A stretch of 64,000 nucleotides of DNA, taken from NCBI RefSeq assembly GCF_000716445.1, contig NZ_JNWK01000035.1, forward strand, positions 124,001 through 188,000, written 5' to 3'. The position numbers and the translations under genes are program-made. The notes below the pieces were generated by a model that was not told the origin of the DNA, ran no database searches, and saw nothing but the letters and a program-made list of their open reading frames with translations. The DNA is from Streptomyces wedmorensis. GTDB taxonomy: Bacteria > Actinomycetota > Actinomycetes > Streptomycetales > Streptomycetaceae. Positions 18,999 to 30,235 of this stretch are shown one piece after another (within the stretch, counting starts at the first letter, position 1; every line of letters begins with the position of its first letter).

Positions 18999-19771
18999 GC
19001 GCGCGTCCGCGGGGCCGCTTCCTCGCCCGATTCGAAGTCTTCGCCGAATGCCTCCTCACCGGGGTGTGGATCGCCGTCGCCGCGCTGCCACTGGTGACGC
19101 TGCCCGCGGCGCTCGCCGCCGGCGCGACGCACCTGCGGCGCTCGACCGGCGACCAGCAGGCAGGCCTGCGGTTCTTCGCCGCCGACCTCCGAGCCGCCCT
19201 ACGGGACGGAGGCTGGTCGACAGGCCTCGGCTACGCCGCCGCGCTGGCCCTGGTCGGCGCCGACCTCGCCCTCGTACGCGCGCTGCCCGTGCCCGGCGGG
19301 CGGCCGACCGCCGCCCTCGCCGCTCTCGCGGCGCTCTGGCTGACCGTCACCCTCCTCCGCGCCGCCACCGCCTGGCGTCCCGGCCTCCGCTGGCGCTCCC
19401 TCCTCGGCCCCGCCGCCCGCCGCGCACTCCGCGACCCGGCCGGCTCCCTCCTCGTCATCTGCGGCCTCGCGGTGACCGCCGCGTCGGCCTCGCTCTCCGC
19501 CCCGCTGGCGCCACCCGCCCTCGGCATCCTCCTCGCCTCCACCCTGGCAGCCGAACACCGCCTGACGGCTCCGCCGGTGGCCCCCGCCCCGCCCGTTGCG
19601 GGCAATCGTTCCGCCGGGGCGCAGCCCGCCTCCCACGCCGCCGCCCACCGCGCCCCGGGCCTGCGCCCCGGGCCTGCGCCCCCGCCTCGTTGTGGGCATT
19701 CGTTCCGCTGGGGCGGAACGGGTGGGCACGACGGACGGCGCCCCTTGCCGGGCCCAGGCTTCCGCGCCTGA
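18995..19771 (+). CDS. DUF624/YesL-like membrane protein with repeat-derived C-terminus
   Basis: Integral membrane protein of 258 residues, ATGA-coupled to the permease. Residues about 10-180 have four or five membrane segments and the layout of YesL/DUF624 proteins, which are often encoded in sugar-importer operons (FAECLLTGVWIAVAALPLV, then a GAT.LRR basic loop). Their function is unknown. The last ~65 residues (from about APVAPAPPVAG) are Pro/Ala/Gly-rich and are encoded by the beginning of the intergenic repeat block, including one arm of an inverted repeat, so the natural end of the gene was probably near 19590 and the stop was overrun. Confidence 0.7.
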   Translation: MSARPRGRFLARFEVFAECLLTGVWIAVAALPLVTLPAALAAGATHLRRSTGDQQAGLRFFAADLRAALRDGGWSTGLGYAAALALVGADLALVRALPVPGGRPTAALAALAALWLTVTLLRAATAWRPGLRWRSLLGPAARRALRDPAGSLLVICGLAVTAASASLSAPLAPPALGILLASTLAAEHRLTAPPVAPAPPVAGNRSAGAQPASHAAAHRAPGLRPGPAPPPRCGHSFRWGGTGGHDGRRPLPGPGFRA

Positions 19772-20110
19772 ACCCGCACCCGAAGTGCACCGAGCTAGGG
19801 GTGCGGGTCCAGGCAGCAGGGGGCGGAGGCGCCGCCGAGGGCGCCGTCCCGTGTGCCCACCCGTCCCGCCCCAGCGGGACGATTGCCCACACGGTGGGTG
19901 GGCGGGAGCGCCGTCCCGTGTGCCCACGCGGTGGGTGGGGCGGGTGCCGTTCCGTGTGCCCACGCGGTGGGTGGGGCGGGTGCCGTCCCGTGGGCTCACG
20001 CGGTGGGTGGGCCGGGCGCCGCCCGGGTCCGCGGTCCCGTCCCGTCCCGTCCAGCAAGGCGAAGGCCCACGGGGTGCCGTTCCGTGCCCACCCGTCCCGT
20101 CACAGCGGGC
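19600..20110. repeat. Repeat-rich intergenic block
   Basis: Three repeat types. (1) An inverted pair of about 40 bp: one arm at 19689-19729 and its near reverse complement at 19851-19892, each itself an imperfect hairpin (GTTCCGC...GCGGAAC). A third partial arm is at 19594-19625. (2) A tandem array of about four 36-37-bp units starting at 19888, 19925, 19961 and 19997, each beginning CAC-N2-GGTGGGTGGGC or close. (3) Short CCCGT runs at 20034-20052 and 20090-20100. No gene or promoter is convincing between 19772 and 20160. Strong secondary structure may act as terminator or transcript stabiliser. Confidence 0.8.
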
Positions 20111-20177
20111 TCTGAACATCGCCCGTACCTCCCGCTTCCGTAGGCGCGCCGTCGGCGTGCCCCTGAAAGGAGTTCTC

Positions 20178-22910
20178 GTGTCCGCTCTTCCTCGTCGTTC
20201 TCTTCTCAAGGCCGCCGTCGTGGCGGGGGCCGCCGCGCAGTTCAGCTGGGTGCTGGGGCGTGGGGATGCCCGGGCCGGTGTGCCTGCCGAGGTGGCGTCG
20301 GCCGATCGGCCCGCGACGGTCGCGTGGCTGGAGCCCGGAGGGCTGGGCGCGGCTGCGGGGTCGACGTTCGGTGTCGCGTGGCCCAAGGGCGTGCATCCCG
20401 GTGATCAGACGTTCGCGTTGACGACGGCTGACGGCGCCGCCGTGCCCGTACAGACGTGGACCACCGCGCGGTGGCCCGACGGGTCTCTGAAGTGGACGGC
20501 GCACGCCGTCGGGCCGGGGGTGGCGGGGGTCGAGCGGTTCAGTCTCGCTCCCGGGACTCCGGCGGCCGCCACCGAGAGCGTGTCCGTCGTGGAGTCGGGG
20601 CGCCGGATCACCGTCGACACGGGCACTGTGAGGGCTGTGGTGTGGAAGGACGGGGGGAAGCTGGTCGAGTCCGTTGCGCGGGACGGCGTGAAGATCGCCA
20701 CCGACGGGCGGCTCGTGCTGCTTCGGCAGGGCGACCTGGACGATGGGGACCAGGGCAACGCGAAGTGGGAGCGGTTCGACGGGGAGATCTCCGGAGCCAC
20801 TGTCGAACAGAGCGGTCCTGTGCGGGCCGTGGTCCGCATCGACGGTAAGCACCGCAAGGGCAGTAGGAGTTGGCTGCCGTTCTCGGTGCGTCTCTATTTC
20901 TACGCCGGCTCCGACTCCTTCCGTATGGTCCACACGATCACCTATGACGGCGACCACACCAAGGATTTCATTCGCGGTCTCGGCGTCCGCTTCACCGTCC
21001 CGATGCGTGACGCCGCCTACGACCGGCACGTCCGGATCGCCGGTGAGGGCGCGGGCTTCCTCACGGAGGCGGTCCAGGGCGTGACGGGACTGCGCCGTGA
21101 CCCGGGCGCCGCCGTCCGCACCGCCCAGGTCAAGGGTGAGAAGCTGCCGGACCCGGCGACCTGGGACCAGCGTGTCACGACCCGCATGCAGTACGTCCCG
21201 ACCTGGGGCGACTACACCCTCGCCCAGCTCTCGGCAGACGGCTTCACGCTGCGCAAGCGCACCAAGCCGGGCCACGGTTGGATCCCGGCCGGCGGTGGCC
21301 GGCGCGCGAGCGGCTTCGGATACGTGGGTGGGGTGACCGGGGGACTGTCCTTCGGTCTGCGGGACTTCTGGCAGAAGCATCCGGCACAGCTCGACATCCG
21401 GGGGGCCGCGGGCGACGAGGCCGAGGTGACTCTGTGGCTCTGGTCGCCGGAGGCGCAGCCCATGGACCTGCGGTTCTACCACGACGGCATGGGTCAGGAC
21501 ACGTACGCCGAGCAGCTCGAAGGTCTCAACATCACGTACGAGGACCACGAGCCGGGCTTCGGTACCCCGTACGGCATCGCCCGCACCAGTGAGCTGATGT
21601 TCTGGGCCAACGCCGCCACCCCCGCCGCGGCGACCCTCGTCGCCCAGGCCGAGGCCGTCCGTACCCCGCCGCAGCTCGCCGCCAGTCCCGAAGACCTCGT
21701 CCGTGCCCGGGTGTTCGGCGGACTGTTCTCGCCGGTCGACCGCTCCACGCCTGCCAGGGCGAGGATCGAGGACCACCTCGATTTCCTCTTCACCTATTAC
21801 AAGGACCAGGCGGAGCAGCGTCGTTGGTACGGCTTCTGGGACTACGGCGACATCATGCACACCTATGACGAGGACCGGCACCAGTGGCGGTACGACGTCG
21901 GGGGCTATGCCTGGGACAACTCGGAGCTCTCGCCCGACCTGTGGCTCTGGTACGCGTACCTGCGCTCCGGCCGCGCCGACGTCTTCCGTTTCGCGGAGGC
22001 CATGACGCGCCACACCGGCGAGGTCGACGTCTATCACCTCGGCCGGTGGGCGGGCCTCGGGACCCGGCACGGTGTCCAGCACTTCGCCGACAGCGCCAAG
22101 CAGCAGCGCATCTCGACCGCCGTCTACCGGCGCCCGTACTACTTCCTCACCGCCGACGAGCGCGTCGGCGACCTCATGCACGAGCAGGTCGACTCCGACG
22201 AGACGTTCCTCGTCCTCGACCCCATCCGCAAGATCCGCACCGAGCCCTACACCCCCGACCGCCACGCGCTGTCCGTCGGCTTCGGCACCGACTGGAGCGG
22301 ACTGGCCGCGGCCTGGCTCACCGAATGGGAGCGCGGCGGCCCCAAGGCGGCGAAGGCGGAGGCGCGGCTGCGGTCCACGATGGAGACGATCGCCGCCCAG
22401 CCCAACGGTTTCGTCCAGGGCACCGGGCTCTACGACCTCGACACCGGCCGCTTCGCGATCGCCGAGCAGCCCGTCGTCGGCGTCTCGCACCTGTCCGCCA
22501 TGTTCGGCCTGGTCGAGATGTGCGCCGAGCTCATCGACCTGGTCGACATGCCCGCGTTCGAGAGCGCGTGGCTCGACTACTGCCGCTACTTCAACGCGAG
22601 CAAGACCGAGCAGGCCGCACGCTACAGCCAGAACTTCGGCACCCTCCTGCTCTTCCAGGGCCACTCGCGCCAGGACGCCTACGCCGCGGCCCAGCTGAAC
22701 GACGCCAAGCTCGCCCAGCGGGCCTGGGCCAAGTTCGACAAGAGCGACGGGTACACGGCGGCCATGGTCTGGGACAAGACGCCCGTCCAGGGCTCCGCCG
22801 CCCTCGAACCCGGCTACGAGCACCTGTGGATCAGCACCAACACCACGGCGCTGTTCGGCCTCGCCGCCATCCAGAACCTGGCCCTCGTCGGCGACCACCT
22901 TCCCAAGTGA
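20178..22910 (+). CDS. Secreted exo-rhamnogalacturonan lyase-like protein (PcRGLX/YetA, PL26-like)
   Basis: 910 residues from GTG 20178, preceded by GAAAGGAG. The N-terminus VSALPRRSLLKAAVVAGAAA is a Tat-type signal. The remainder matches the layout of YetA/PcRGLX proteins: an N-terminal beta domain (about 45-130), a large beta-sandwich with WERFDGEISGATVEQSGPVRA (about 190-420), and an (alpha/alpha) barrel with WDYGDIMHTYDEDRHQWRYD and EVDVYHLGRWAGLGTRHGVQHF. Such enzymes remove unsaturated galacturonosyl-rhamnose from chain ends of rhamnogalacturonan I. The first two thirds use visibly more T- and G-ending codons than the neighbours, hinting at separate ancestry. It pairs with the acetylesterase 35 bp downstream. 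Confidence 0.8.
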   Translation: MSALPRRSLLKAAVVAGAAAQFSWVLGRGDARAGVPAEVASADRPATVAWLEPGGLGAAAGSTFGVAWPKGVHPGDQTFALTTADGAAVPVQTWTTARWPDGSLKWTAHAVGPGVAGVERFSLAPGTPAAATESVSVVESGRRITVDTGTVRAVVWKDGGKLVESVARDGVKIATDGRLVLLRQGDLDDGDQGNAKWERFDGEISGATVEQSGPVRAVVRIDGKHRKGSRSWLPFSVRLYFYAGSDSFRMVHTITYDGDHTKDFIRGLGVRFTVPMRDAAYDRHVRIAGEGAGFLTEAVQGVTGLRRDPGAAVRTAQVKGEKLPDPATWDQRVTTRMQYVPTWGDYTLAQLSADGFTLRKRTKPGHGWIPAGGGRRASGFGYVGGVTGGLSFGLRDFWQKHPAQLDIRGAAGDEAEVTLWLWSPEAQPMDLRFYHDGMGQDTYAEQLEGLNITYEDHEPGFGTPYGIARTSELMFWANAATPAAATLVAQAEAVRTPPQLAASPEDLVRARVFGGLFSPVDRSTPARARIEDHLDFLFTYYKDQAEQRRWYGFWDYGDIMHTYDEDRHQWRYDVGGYAWDNSELSPDLWLWYAYLRSGRADVFRFAEAMTRHTGEVDVYHLGRWAGLGTRHGVQHFADSAKQQRISTAVYRRPYYFLTADERVGDLMHEQVDSDETFLVLDPIRKIRTEPYTPDRHALSVGFGTDWSGLAAAWLTEWERGGPKAAKAEARLRSTMETIAAQPNGFVQGTGLYDLDTGRFAIAEQPVVGVSHLSAMFGLVEMCAELIDLVDMPAFESAWLDYCRYFNASKTEQAARYSQNFGTLLLFQGHSRQDAYAAAQLNDAKLAQRAWAKFDKSDGYTAAMVWDKTPVQGSAALEPGYEHLWISTNTTALFGLAAIQNLALVGDHLPK

Positions 22911-22945
22911 CCCCACCGACTCCCGCGATGACAGAGAGGCGCACG

Positions 22946-23995
22946 ATGAGGAAGACCGCACTCCTCGCCGCGACGGCGACCCTGCTCGGGACGCTCGCCG
23001 CGGCACCGGCCGCGCACGCCGACGGGCCCTTCGGCCAGGGCCTCGACCACTGCGCACCCACCGACGCCGGCACGCTCGCCTGCCACTTCGACGTGGCGCC
23101 CGGCACGTACGACGTCACCGTCACCCTCGGCGGGGAGACCGCCGGGTCGACCGCCGTCGGCGGCGAGACCCGGCGCGCCCTGCTCGCCGAGACCGCCACC
23201 GCGGCGGGGCGGACCGCCCGCCGGTCGTTCACCGTCGACGTCCGGGAGCCGGAGGGCGAGCCCACCGGGCCCGCCGGCACCCCCGGCCTCGACCTGGTCC
23301 TCGGCGGCGCGGCCCCGCGCGTCACCGCGCTGCGGGTCACCCCCGCACCGGCCGCCCGGCGCCTGTTCCTCGTCGGCGACTCGACCGTCTGCGACCAGCC
23401 GGGGGACCCGTACACCGGCTGGGGCCAGCAGTTGCCCGTCCACCTGAAGCGGGGCGTCGCCGTCGCCAACCACGCCGACTCCGGCGAGAGCACCGTCACG
23501 TTCCTGGCGAACCCGGCGCTCTTCGACACGGTCGAGGCGGCGATCCGGCCCGGCGACCCCGTCCTGATCCAGCTCGCCCACAACGACAAGCAGACGGACG
23601 CGGCCACCTACCGGGCCAACCTCACCGCCCTCGTCGAGCGGGTACGGGCCGCGGGCGGCGAACCCGTCCTCGTCACCCCGATCGTCCGCCGCTGGTTCAA
23701 CGCCGACGGCACCCTGGACAACGGCACCGCCCTGCTGGTCAACGGCCTCGGCGTGAACCACCCCGCCGAGATCCGCGCCCTCGCGGGCTCGCTCGGGACC
23801 CCGCTGATCGACCTCACCGCCCTCACGAAGGCGCGCGTCGAACAGCTGGGCCCCGAGGCCTCCAAGGCGCTCTACCTGACCGCCGAGAAGCGGGACAACA
23901 CCCACACCTCGGTGCGCGGCGCCACGGAGTACGCGGCCCTCGTCGCCGGCGAGCTGCGGGCCCGGGGCATCCTCCCGGAGCCGCTGCCGCGTTGA
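22946..23995 (+). CDS. Secreted rhamnogalacturonan acetylesterase, SGNH (CE12-like)
   Basis: 349 residues, signal peptide MRKTALLAATATLLGTLAAA cut near AHADG. An N-terminal beta domain of about 110 residues (HCAPTDAGTLACHFDVAPG) precedes the SGNH hydrolase domain: block I FLVGDSTV (S146), block III LAHNDKQTD, block V RDNTHTS (D317, H320). An upstream ATG at 22928 would add six residues. It removes acetyl groups from rhamnogalacturonan so the lyase can act. Convergent with the lacZ-like gene, with only 13 bp between stops and no clear hairpin. Confidence 0.88.
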   Translation: MRKTALLAATATLLGTLAAAPAAHADGPFGQGLDHCAPTDAGTLACHFDVAPGTYDVTVTLGGETAGSTAVGGETRRALLAETATAAGRTARRSFTVDVREPEGEPTGPAGTPGLDLVLGGAAPRVTALRVTPAPAARRLFLVGDSTVCDQPGDPYTGWGQQLPVHLKRGVAVANHADSGESTVTFLANPALFDTVEAAIRPGDPVLIQLAHNDKQTDAATYRANLTALVERVRAAGGEPVLVTPIVRRWFNADGTLDNGTALLVNGLGVNHPAEIRALAGSLGTPLIDLTALTKARVEQLGPEASKALYLTAEKRDNTHTSVRGATEYAALVAGELRARGILPEPLPR

Positions 23996-24008
23996 CCCGC
24001 CTGGCGCG

Positions 24009-27065
<3,057 letters not shown>

Positions 27066-27131
27066 TTAGGGTCGGGAGCCGAATCGTCGGGCGGTCGCCC
27101 GGAACACCGGGAACCGTCCAGGAGCGCGCAC

Positions 27132-28196
27132 GTGGTCACCCTCGCCGATGTCGCCCGCCACGCCGGGGTCTCGGCCAGCACCGTCAGCTACGTGCTCAGC
27201 GGCAAACGCTCCATATCCGGCCCCACCCGCGAGCGCATCCAGCACAGCATCGACACCCTCGGCTACCGGCCGCACGCCGGCGCCCGCGCGCTCGCCAGCA
27301 GCCGCACCGACATCCTCGCCCTGATGATGCCGCTGCGCACCGGGCTCTACGTACCCGTGATGATGGAGATCGCGATGGCCGTCACCACCACGGCCCGCAC
27401 CCACGGCTACGACGTCCTGCTGCTCACCGGCGAAGAAGGCCCCGAGGCCGTCCGCCGCGTCGAGGGAAGCGCCGTCGCCGACGCCATGATCGTCATGGAC
27501 GTCGGCCTCGACGACCCGCGGATCCCCTGCCTCCAGGCCGCCCAACGGCCCGCCGTCCTCATCGGCCTGCCCGCCGAGACCGCCGAGGCGGCCGACAGCA
27601 CCGGACTCGACTGCGTCGACCTCGACTTCGAGGCCGCCGGCGCCCGCTGCGTCGACCACCTCGCCGCCCTCGGCCACACCCGCGTCGCCGTCCTCGGCGA
27701 ACCGCCCGCCGTCTACGAGCGCGGCACGGGCTTCGCCGCCCGCACCCTCACCGGACTGCGCGCCGCCGCGGCCGCCCACGGCGTCGGCCTGCTCCACCGG
27801 CCCGTCGACGGCACCTACGCGGCCGTCGCCGCCGCCGTCACCCGCGTCTTCGAGGAACGCCCCGGCACCACCGCCCTCGTCGTCCAGAACGAGGCCGCCG
27901 TCGAACCCCTGCTCGCCCTCCTGCGCCACCAGGGCCGCGCCGTCCCCGAGGACGTCTCCGTCGTCGCGATCTGCCCCGACCAGGTGGCCGTGCACGCCTC
28001 CGTGCCCCTCACCGCCGTCTCCGTACCCGCCCAGGAGATGGGGCGACGGGCCGTCGAGCGCCTCGTCGAACGCCTCGCCGGACAGGCCCCGCGCGGCACC
28101 GAACTCATCGCGCCCCGGCTGACCGCCCGCGCCAGCACCGGCCCCGCCGCACCCGCCCTCCCCACCGAGGACCGTCATGGGCGCGACGGACGCTGA
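27132..28196 (+). CDS. LacI-family transcriptional regulator
   Basis: 354 residues from GTG 27132 (VVTLADVARHAGVSASTVSY) with AGGAG 8 nt upstream; the long frame open from 24063 is an antisense shadow of the GH2 gene up to there. Helix-turn-helix at residues about 3-25, hinge SISGPTRERIQ, then an effector domain with YVPVMMEIAMAV and VPAQEMGRRAVERLVERLAG. Divergent from the GH2 beta-galactosidase, so a galactose- or galactan-responsive repressor is likely. Its last 20 nt overlap the start of the SigE-family sigma gene, which is unusual for this class of regulator. Confidence 0.9.
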   Translation: MVTLADVARHAGVSASTVSYVLSGKRSISGPTRERIQHSIDTLGYRPHAGARALASSRTDILALMMPLRTGLYVPVMMEIAMAVTTTARTHGYDVLLLTGEEGPEAVRRVEGSAVADAMIVMDVGLDDPRIPCLQAAQRPAVLIGLPAETAEAADSTGLDCVDLDFEAAGARCVDHLAALGHTRVAVLGEPPAVYERGTGFAARTLTGLRAAAAAHGVGLLHRPVDGTYAAVAAAVTRVFEERPGTTALVVQNEAAVEPLLALLRHQGRAVPEDVSVVAICPDQVAVHASVPLTAVSVPAQEMGRRAVERLVERLAGQAPRGTELIAPRLTARASTGPAAPALPTEDRHGRDGR

Positions 28197-28716
28197 CACC
28201 GACGACAGCGCGACGGAGTTCCGCGCCTTCTTCGAGCGTCACTACGCCGAACTCGCCCGTCTCGCCCACCTGCTGACCGGCGAGACCGACGCCGCCGACG
28301 ACCTCGCCGCCGACGCCATGCTCGCGCTGTGGCACCGCTGGGACCGGGTCCGCGCCGCCGACCACCCCGCCGCCTACGCCCGTGGCGTCGTCGCCAACCT
28401 CGTCCGCACCCGCATCCGCGGCACCGTACGCGAACGCCGCCGCATCGCCGCCTTCTGGGACCGGCGCCCCGAGCACACCGAGGACCCCGACGTGCCCGCC
28501 GTCGTCGACGTGCGGACGGCCCTGCGCGCCCTGCCCTTCCGCAAGCGCGCCTGCGTCGTCCTCCGGCACGCCTTCGACCTCTCCGAACGCGACACCGCCC
28601 TCGCCCTCGGCGTCTCGGTCGGTACGGTCAAGAGCCAGACCGCCAAGGGCATGGCCGAACTCCAGCGGCTGCTCGGCCCCCGGGCCGCCACCGAACTCAC
28701 CGCGGGGAGGCAGTGA
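28177..28716 (+). CDS. SigE-family ECF RNA polymerase sigma factor
   Basis: 179 residues. Region 2 at about residues 14-80 (FRAFFERHYAELARLAHLL, DDLAADAMLALWHRWDRV) and region 4 at about 110-165 (ALPFRKRACVVLRHAFDLSE, LGVSVGTVKSQTAKG). It belongs to the small SigE-type group common in actinobacteria. The ATG overlaps the end of the LacI gene by 20 nt and the stop overlaps the next start (TGATG), so all three are probably cotranscribed. The following membrane protein is the likely cognate partner. Target promoters cannot be told from this window. Confidence 0.9.
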   Translation: MGATDADTDDSATEFRAFFERHYAELARLAHLLTGETDAADDLAADAMLALWHRWDRVRAADHPAAYARGVVANLVRTRIRGTVRERRRIAAFWDRRPEHTEDPDVPAVVDVRTALRALPFRKRACVVLRHAFDLSERDTALALGVSVGTVKSQTAKGMAELQRLLGPRAATELTAGRQ

Positions 28717-29387
28717 TGGACGAGACCCGGCTCCGCCGCGAGCTCAAGGAGGCGGCGCTCGCGCACCGGCCCGACCGCGCCCGCATCCTCGCCCGGGTGG
28801 AACGCGGCCTCGCCGAGCCCGCCCCCACGTCCCGGCGCCTGCCCGCCCCCGGCGGCCGGCCCCGCCGCCGCTGGACCGTGACGATCGCCGTCGCCACGGC
28901 CGTCGCCGGTGTCGTCGGCATCGGAGGCCTCGCCGCGACCACGCTCGGCGACCGGCCCGCCGGGCCCGCCACCACCCTGCCCGCCCCCGGACCGACCGCC
29001 CGCGCCACCGGCACCATCGACCCCGGCAGCAACCGCTGGTGGGCGCAGAGCGACCTCGCCCTCACGACCGGGACGCCCGTCTCCGGCCTCACCGTCGAAC
29101 TGCGCGTCGCCCGCACCCCCGGCGTCGCGACCACCGGCCACTGGCAGACCCGCCCCGCCGACGACTTCACCGTGACCGTCACCGAGGACACCACCGCCCT
29201 CGTCTACCGCTGGACGCTCAAGCCCGGCCGCTCCCTGCCGCCCGGCCCCCACGTCTTCGCCGCCCAGTACAACCACGCCGAAGGCGTACGCGACGCCTCC
29301 GCCGACGCCTACACCGCCCTCCTCACCTCCCCCGGCGGCGGCCGCACCACCCTCACCGGCGCCTTCGGCCCGACGCCCGCGGGCTGA
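28716..29387 (+). CDS. Putative anti-sigma/membrane partner with secreted beta-rich domain
   Basis: 223 residues: cytosolic N-terminus of about 50 residues (MDETRLRRELKEAALAHRPD), one membrane span at about 52-76 (WTVTIAVATAVAGVVGIGG), then an extracellular domain of about 140 residues. That domain has spaced aromatics and beta patterning (NRWWAQSDLAL, VSGLTVELRVA, GHWQTRPADDFTVTV, ALVYRWTLKPG, HVFAAQYNHAEG) that recall a carbohydrate-binding beta-sandwich. No ZAS zinc motif is present. Its place after the sigma gene, with overlapping stop/start, suggests it binds the sigma factor at the membrane. The sensing role is inference; the family is not one I can name. Confidence 0.65.
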   Translation: MDETRLRRELKEAALAHRPDRARILARVERGLAEPAPTSRRLPAPGGRPRRRWTVTIAVATAVAGVVGIGGLAATTLGDRPAGPATTLPAPGPTARATGTIDPGSNRWWAQSDLALTTGTPVSGLTVELRVARTPGVATTGHWQTRPADDFTVTVTEDTTALVYRWTLKPGRSLPPGPHVFAAQYNHAEGVRDASADAYTALLTSPGGGRTTLTGAFGPTPAG

Positions 29388-29537
29388 CCCGCCGCGGTCC
29401 CGCGCCCGGGGGCGTACCGCCGTCTCCGCCGCACGGGGGAGCGGGTTCGGCCCCCGGCGTGATCCCCCGGCGCCCGCCGCGCGCGATCGTCGAGACCGAG
29501 CGGGCCGCGCGGCGGCCCACCGGACCGAGGACCGCGC

Positions 29538-30140
29538 ATGCAGCAGCGACTCCGCCGTACCCAAGCGCCTTCCACCGGCGGCCCCGGCCGCCTCCGCGCC
29601 CTCTGGCGGGCGGCGCACGAACCCGTCCCCGGGGTCTCGCGACGCGTCCGCCTCCTCGCGTACGCCGTGCCGTTGACCGTCCTCCCGGCCGGCCTCTGGC
29701 GCCTCCCGGCGGCCTTCGACTCCGGGATCGGCCCCGGCGAGCGGGCGTACGTCGTCTTCCTCTCCCTCTTCTCCGAAGCCGTCGCCTTCACCGCGATCGG
29801 GCTCGTCGCACGCTGGGGCGAGGTCGTCCCGGAGTGGGTCCCCGGCCTGCGCGGCCGTCGCATCCCCCCGGCGGCCGTCCTCGTCCCCGCCGCCCTCGGC
29901 GCCACGGCGCTCACGCTCCTGTGGACCGTCCTGGCCCTGGCCACCGAGGTCATGGGCACCACCATCAGGGGTGACGCCCTGCCCGCCGACTTCCCGAGCA
30001 GGAGCGGCGGCTGGCAGGCCGCGTCCTACTACGTCTGCTACGCCCCGCTCGTCCTGTGGGGCCCGTTCCTGGCGGTGCTGACCGTCGCGTACGGCCGCCG
30101 CCGCCTCCGGGCCGGCGACGCCTCCGGGGCGACCCCCTGA
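29538..30140 (+). CDS. Integral membrane protein of unknown function
   Basis: 200 residues with four predicted membrane segments (VRLLAYAVPLTVLPAGLW, AYVVFLSLFSEAVAFTAIGL, PAAVLVPAALGATALTLLW, YYVCYAPLVLWGPFLAVLTVAYG). Start ATG 29538; ribosome binding site is weak (GGACCG). The type is widespread in Streptomyces without known function. Same strand as the sigma module, 150 bp downstream; the gap holds no clear site. Confidence 0.7.
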   Translation: MQQRLRRTQAPSTGGPGRLRALWRAAHEPVPGVSRRVRLLAYAVPLTVLPAGLWRLPAAFDSGIGPGERAYVVFLSLFSEAVAFTAIGLVARWGEVVPEWVPGLRGRRIPPAAVLVPAALGATALTLLWTVLALATEVMGTTIRGDALPADFPSRSGGWQAASYYVCYAPLVLWGPFLAVLTVAYGRRRLRAGDASGATP

Positions 30141-30235
30141 AACGTCTCGAAACCCGGCAACCCTTCCCCGCCCGGCGGCGACCAAGGGGCAATCGGGAGC
30201 CGCCCCGTACCGCCCGTACCGAAGGAGCCATGCGG

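Noticed and set aside
19888..20027. Possible CRISPR array
   Set aside because: The 36-37-bp units are contiguous, with no spacers between repeats, and no cas genes are near.
20100..23057. 985-codon minus-strand frame opposite the PL26-like gene
   Set aside because: Antisense shadow with no signal, domain or ribosome binding site.
30140..30160. CTGAAACGTCTCGAAAC before the PL4 gene, similar to CTGAAACGTTCTAA at 15778
   Set aside because: Imperfect and only two occurrences; not enough to call a rhamnose-type operator.
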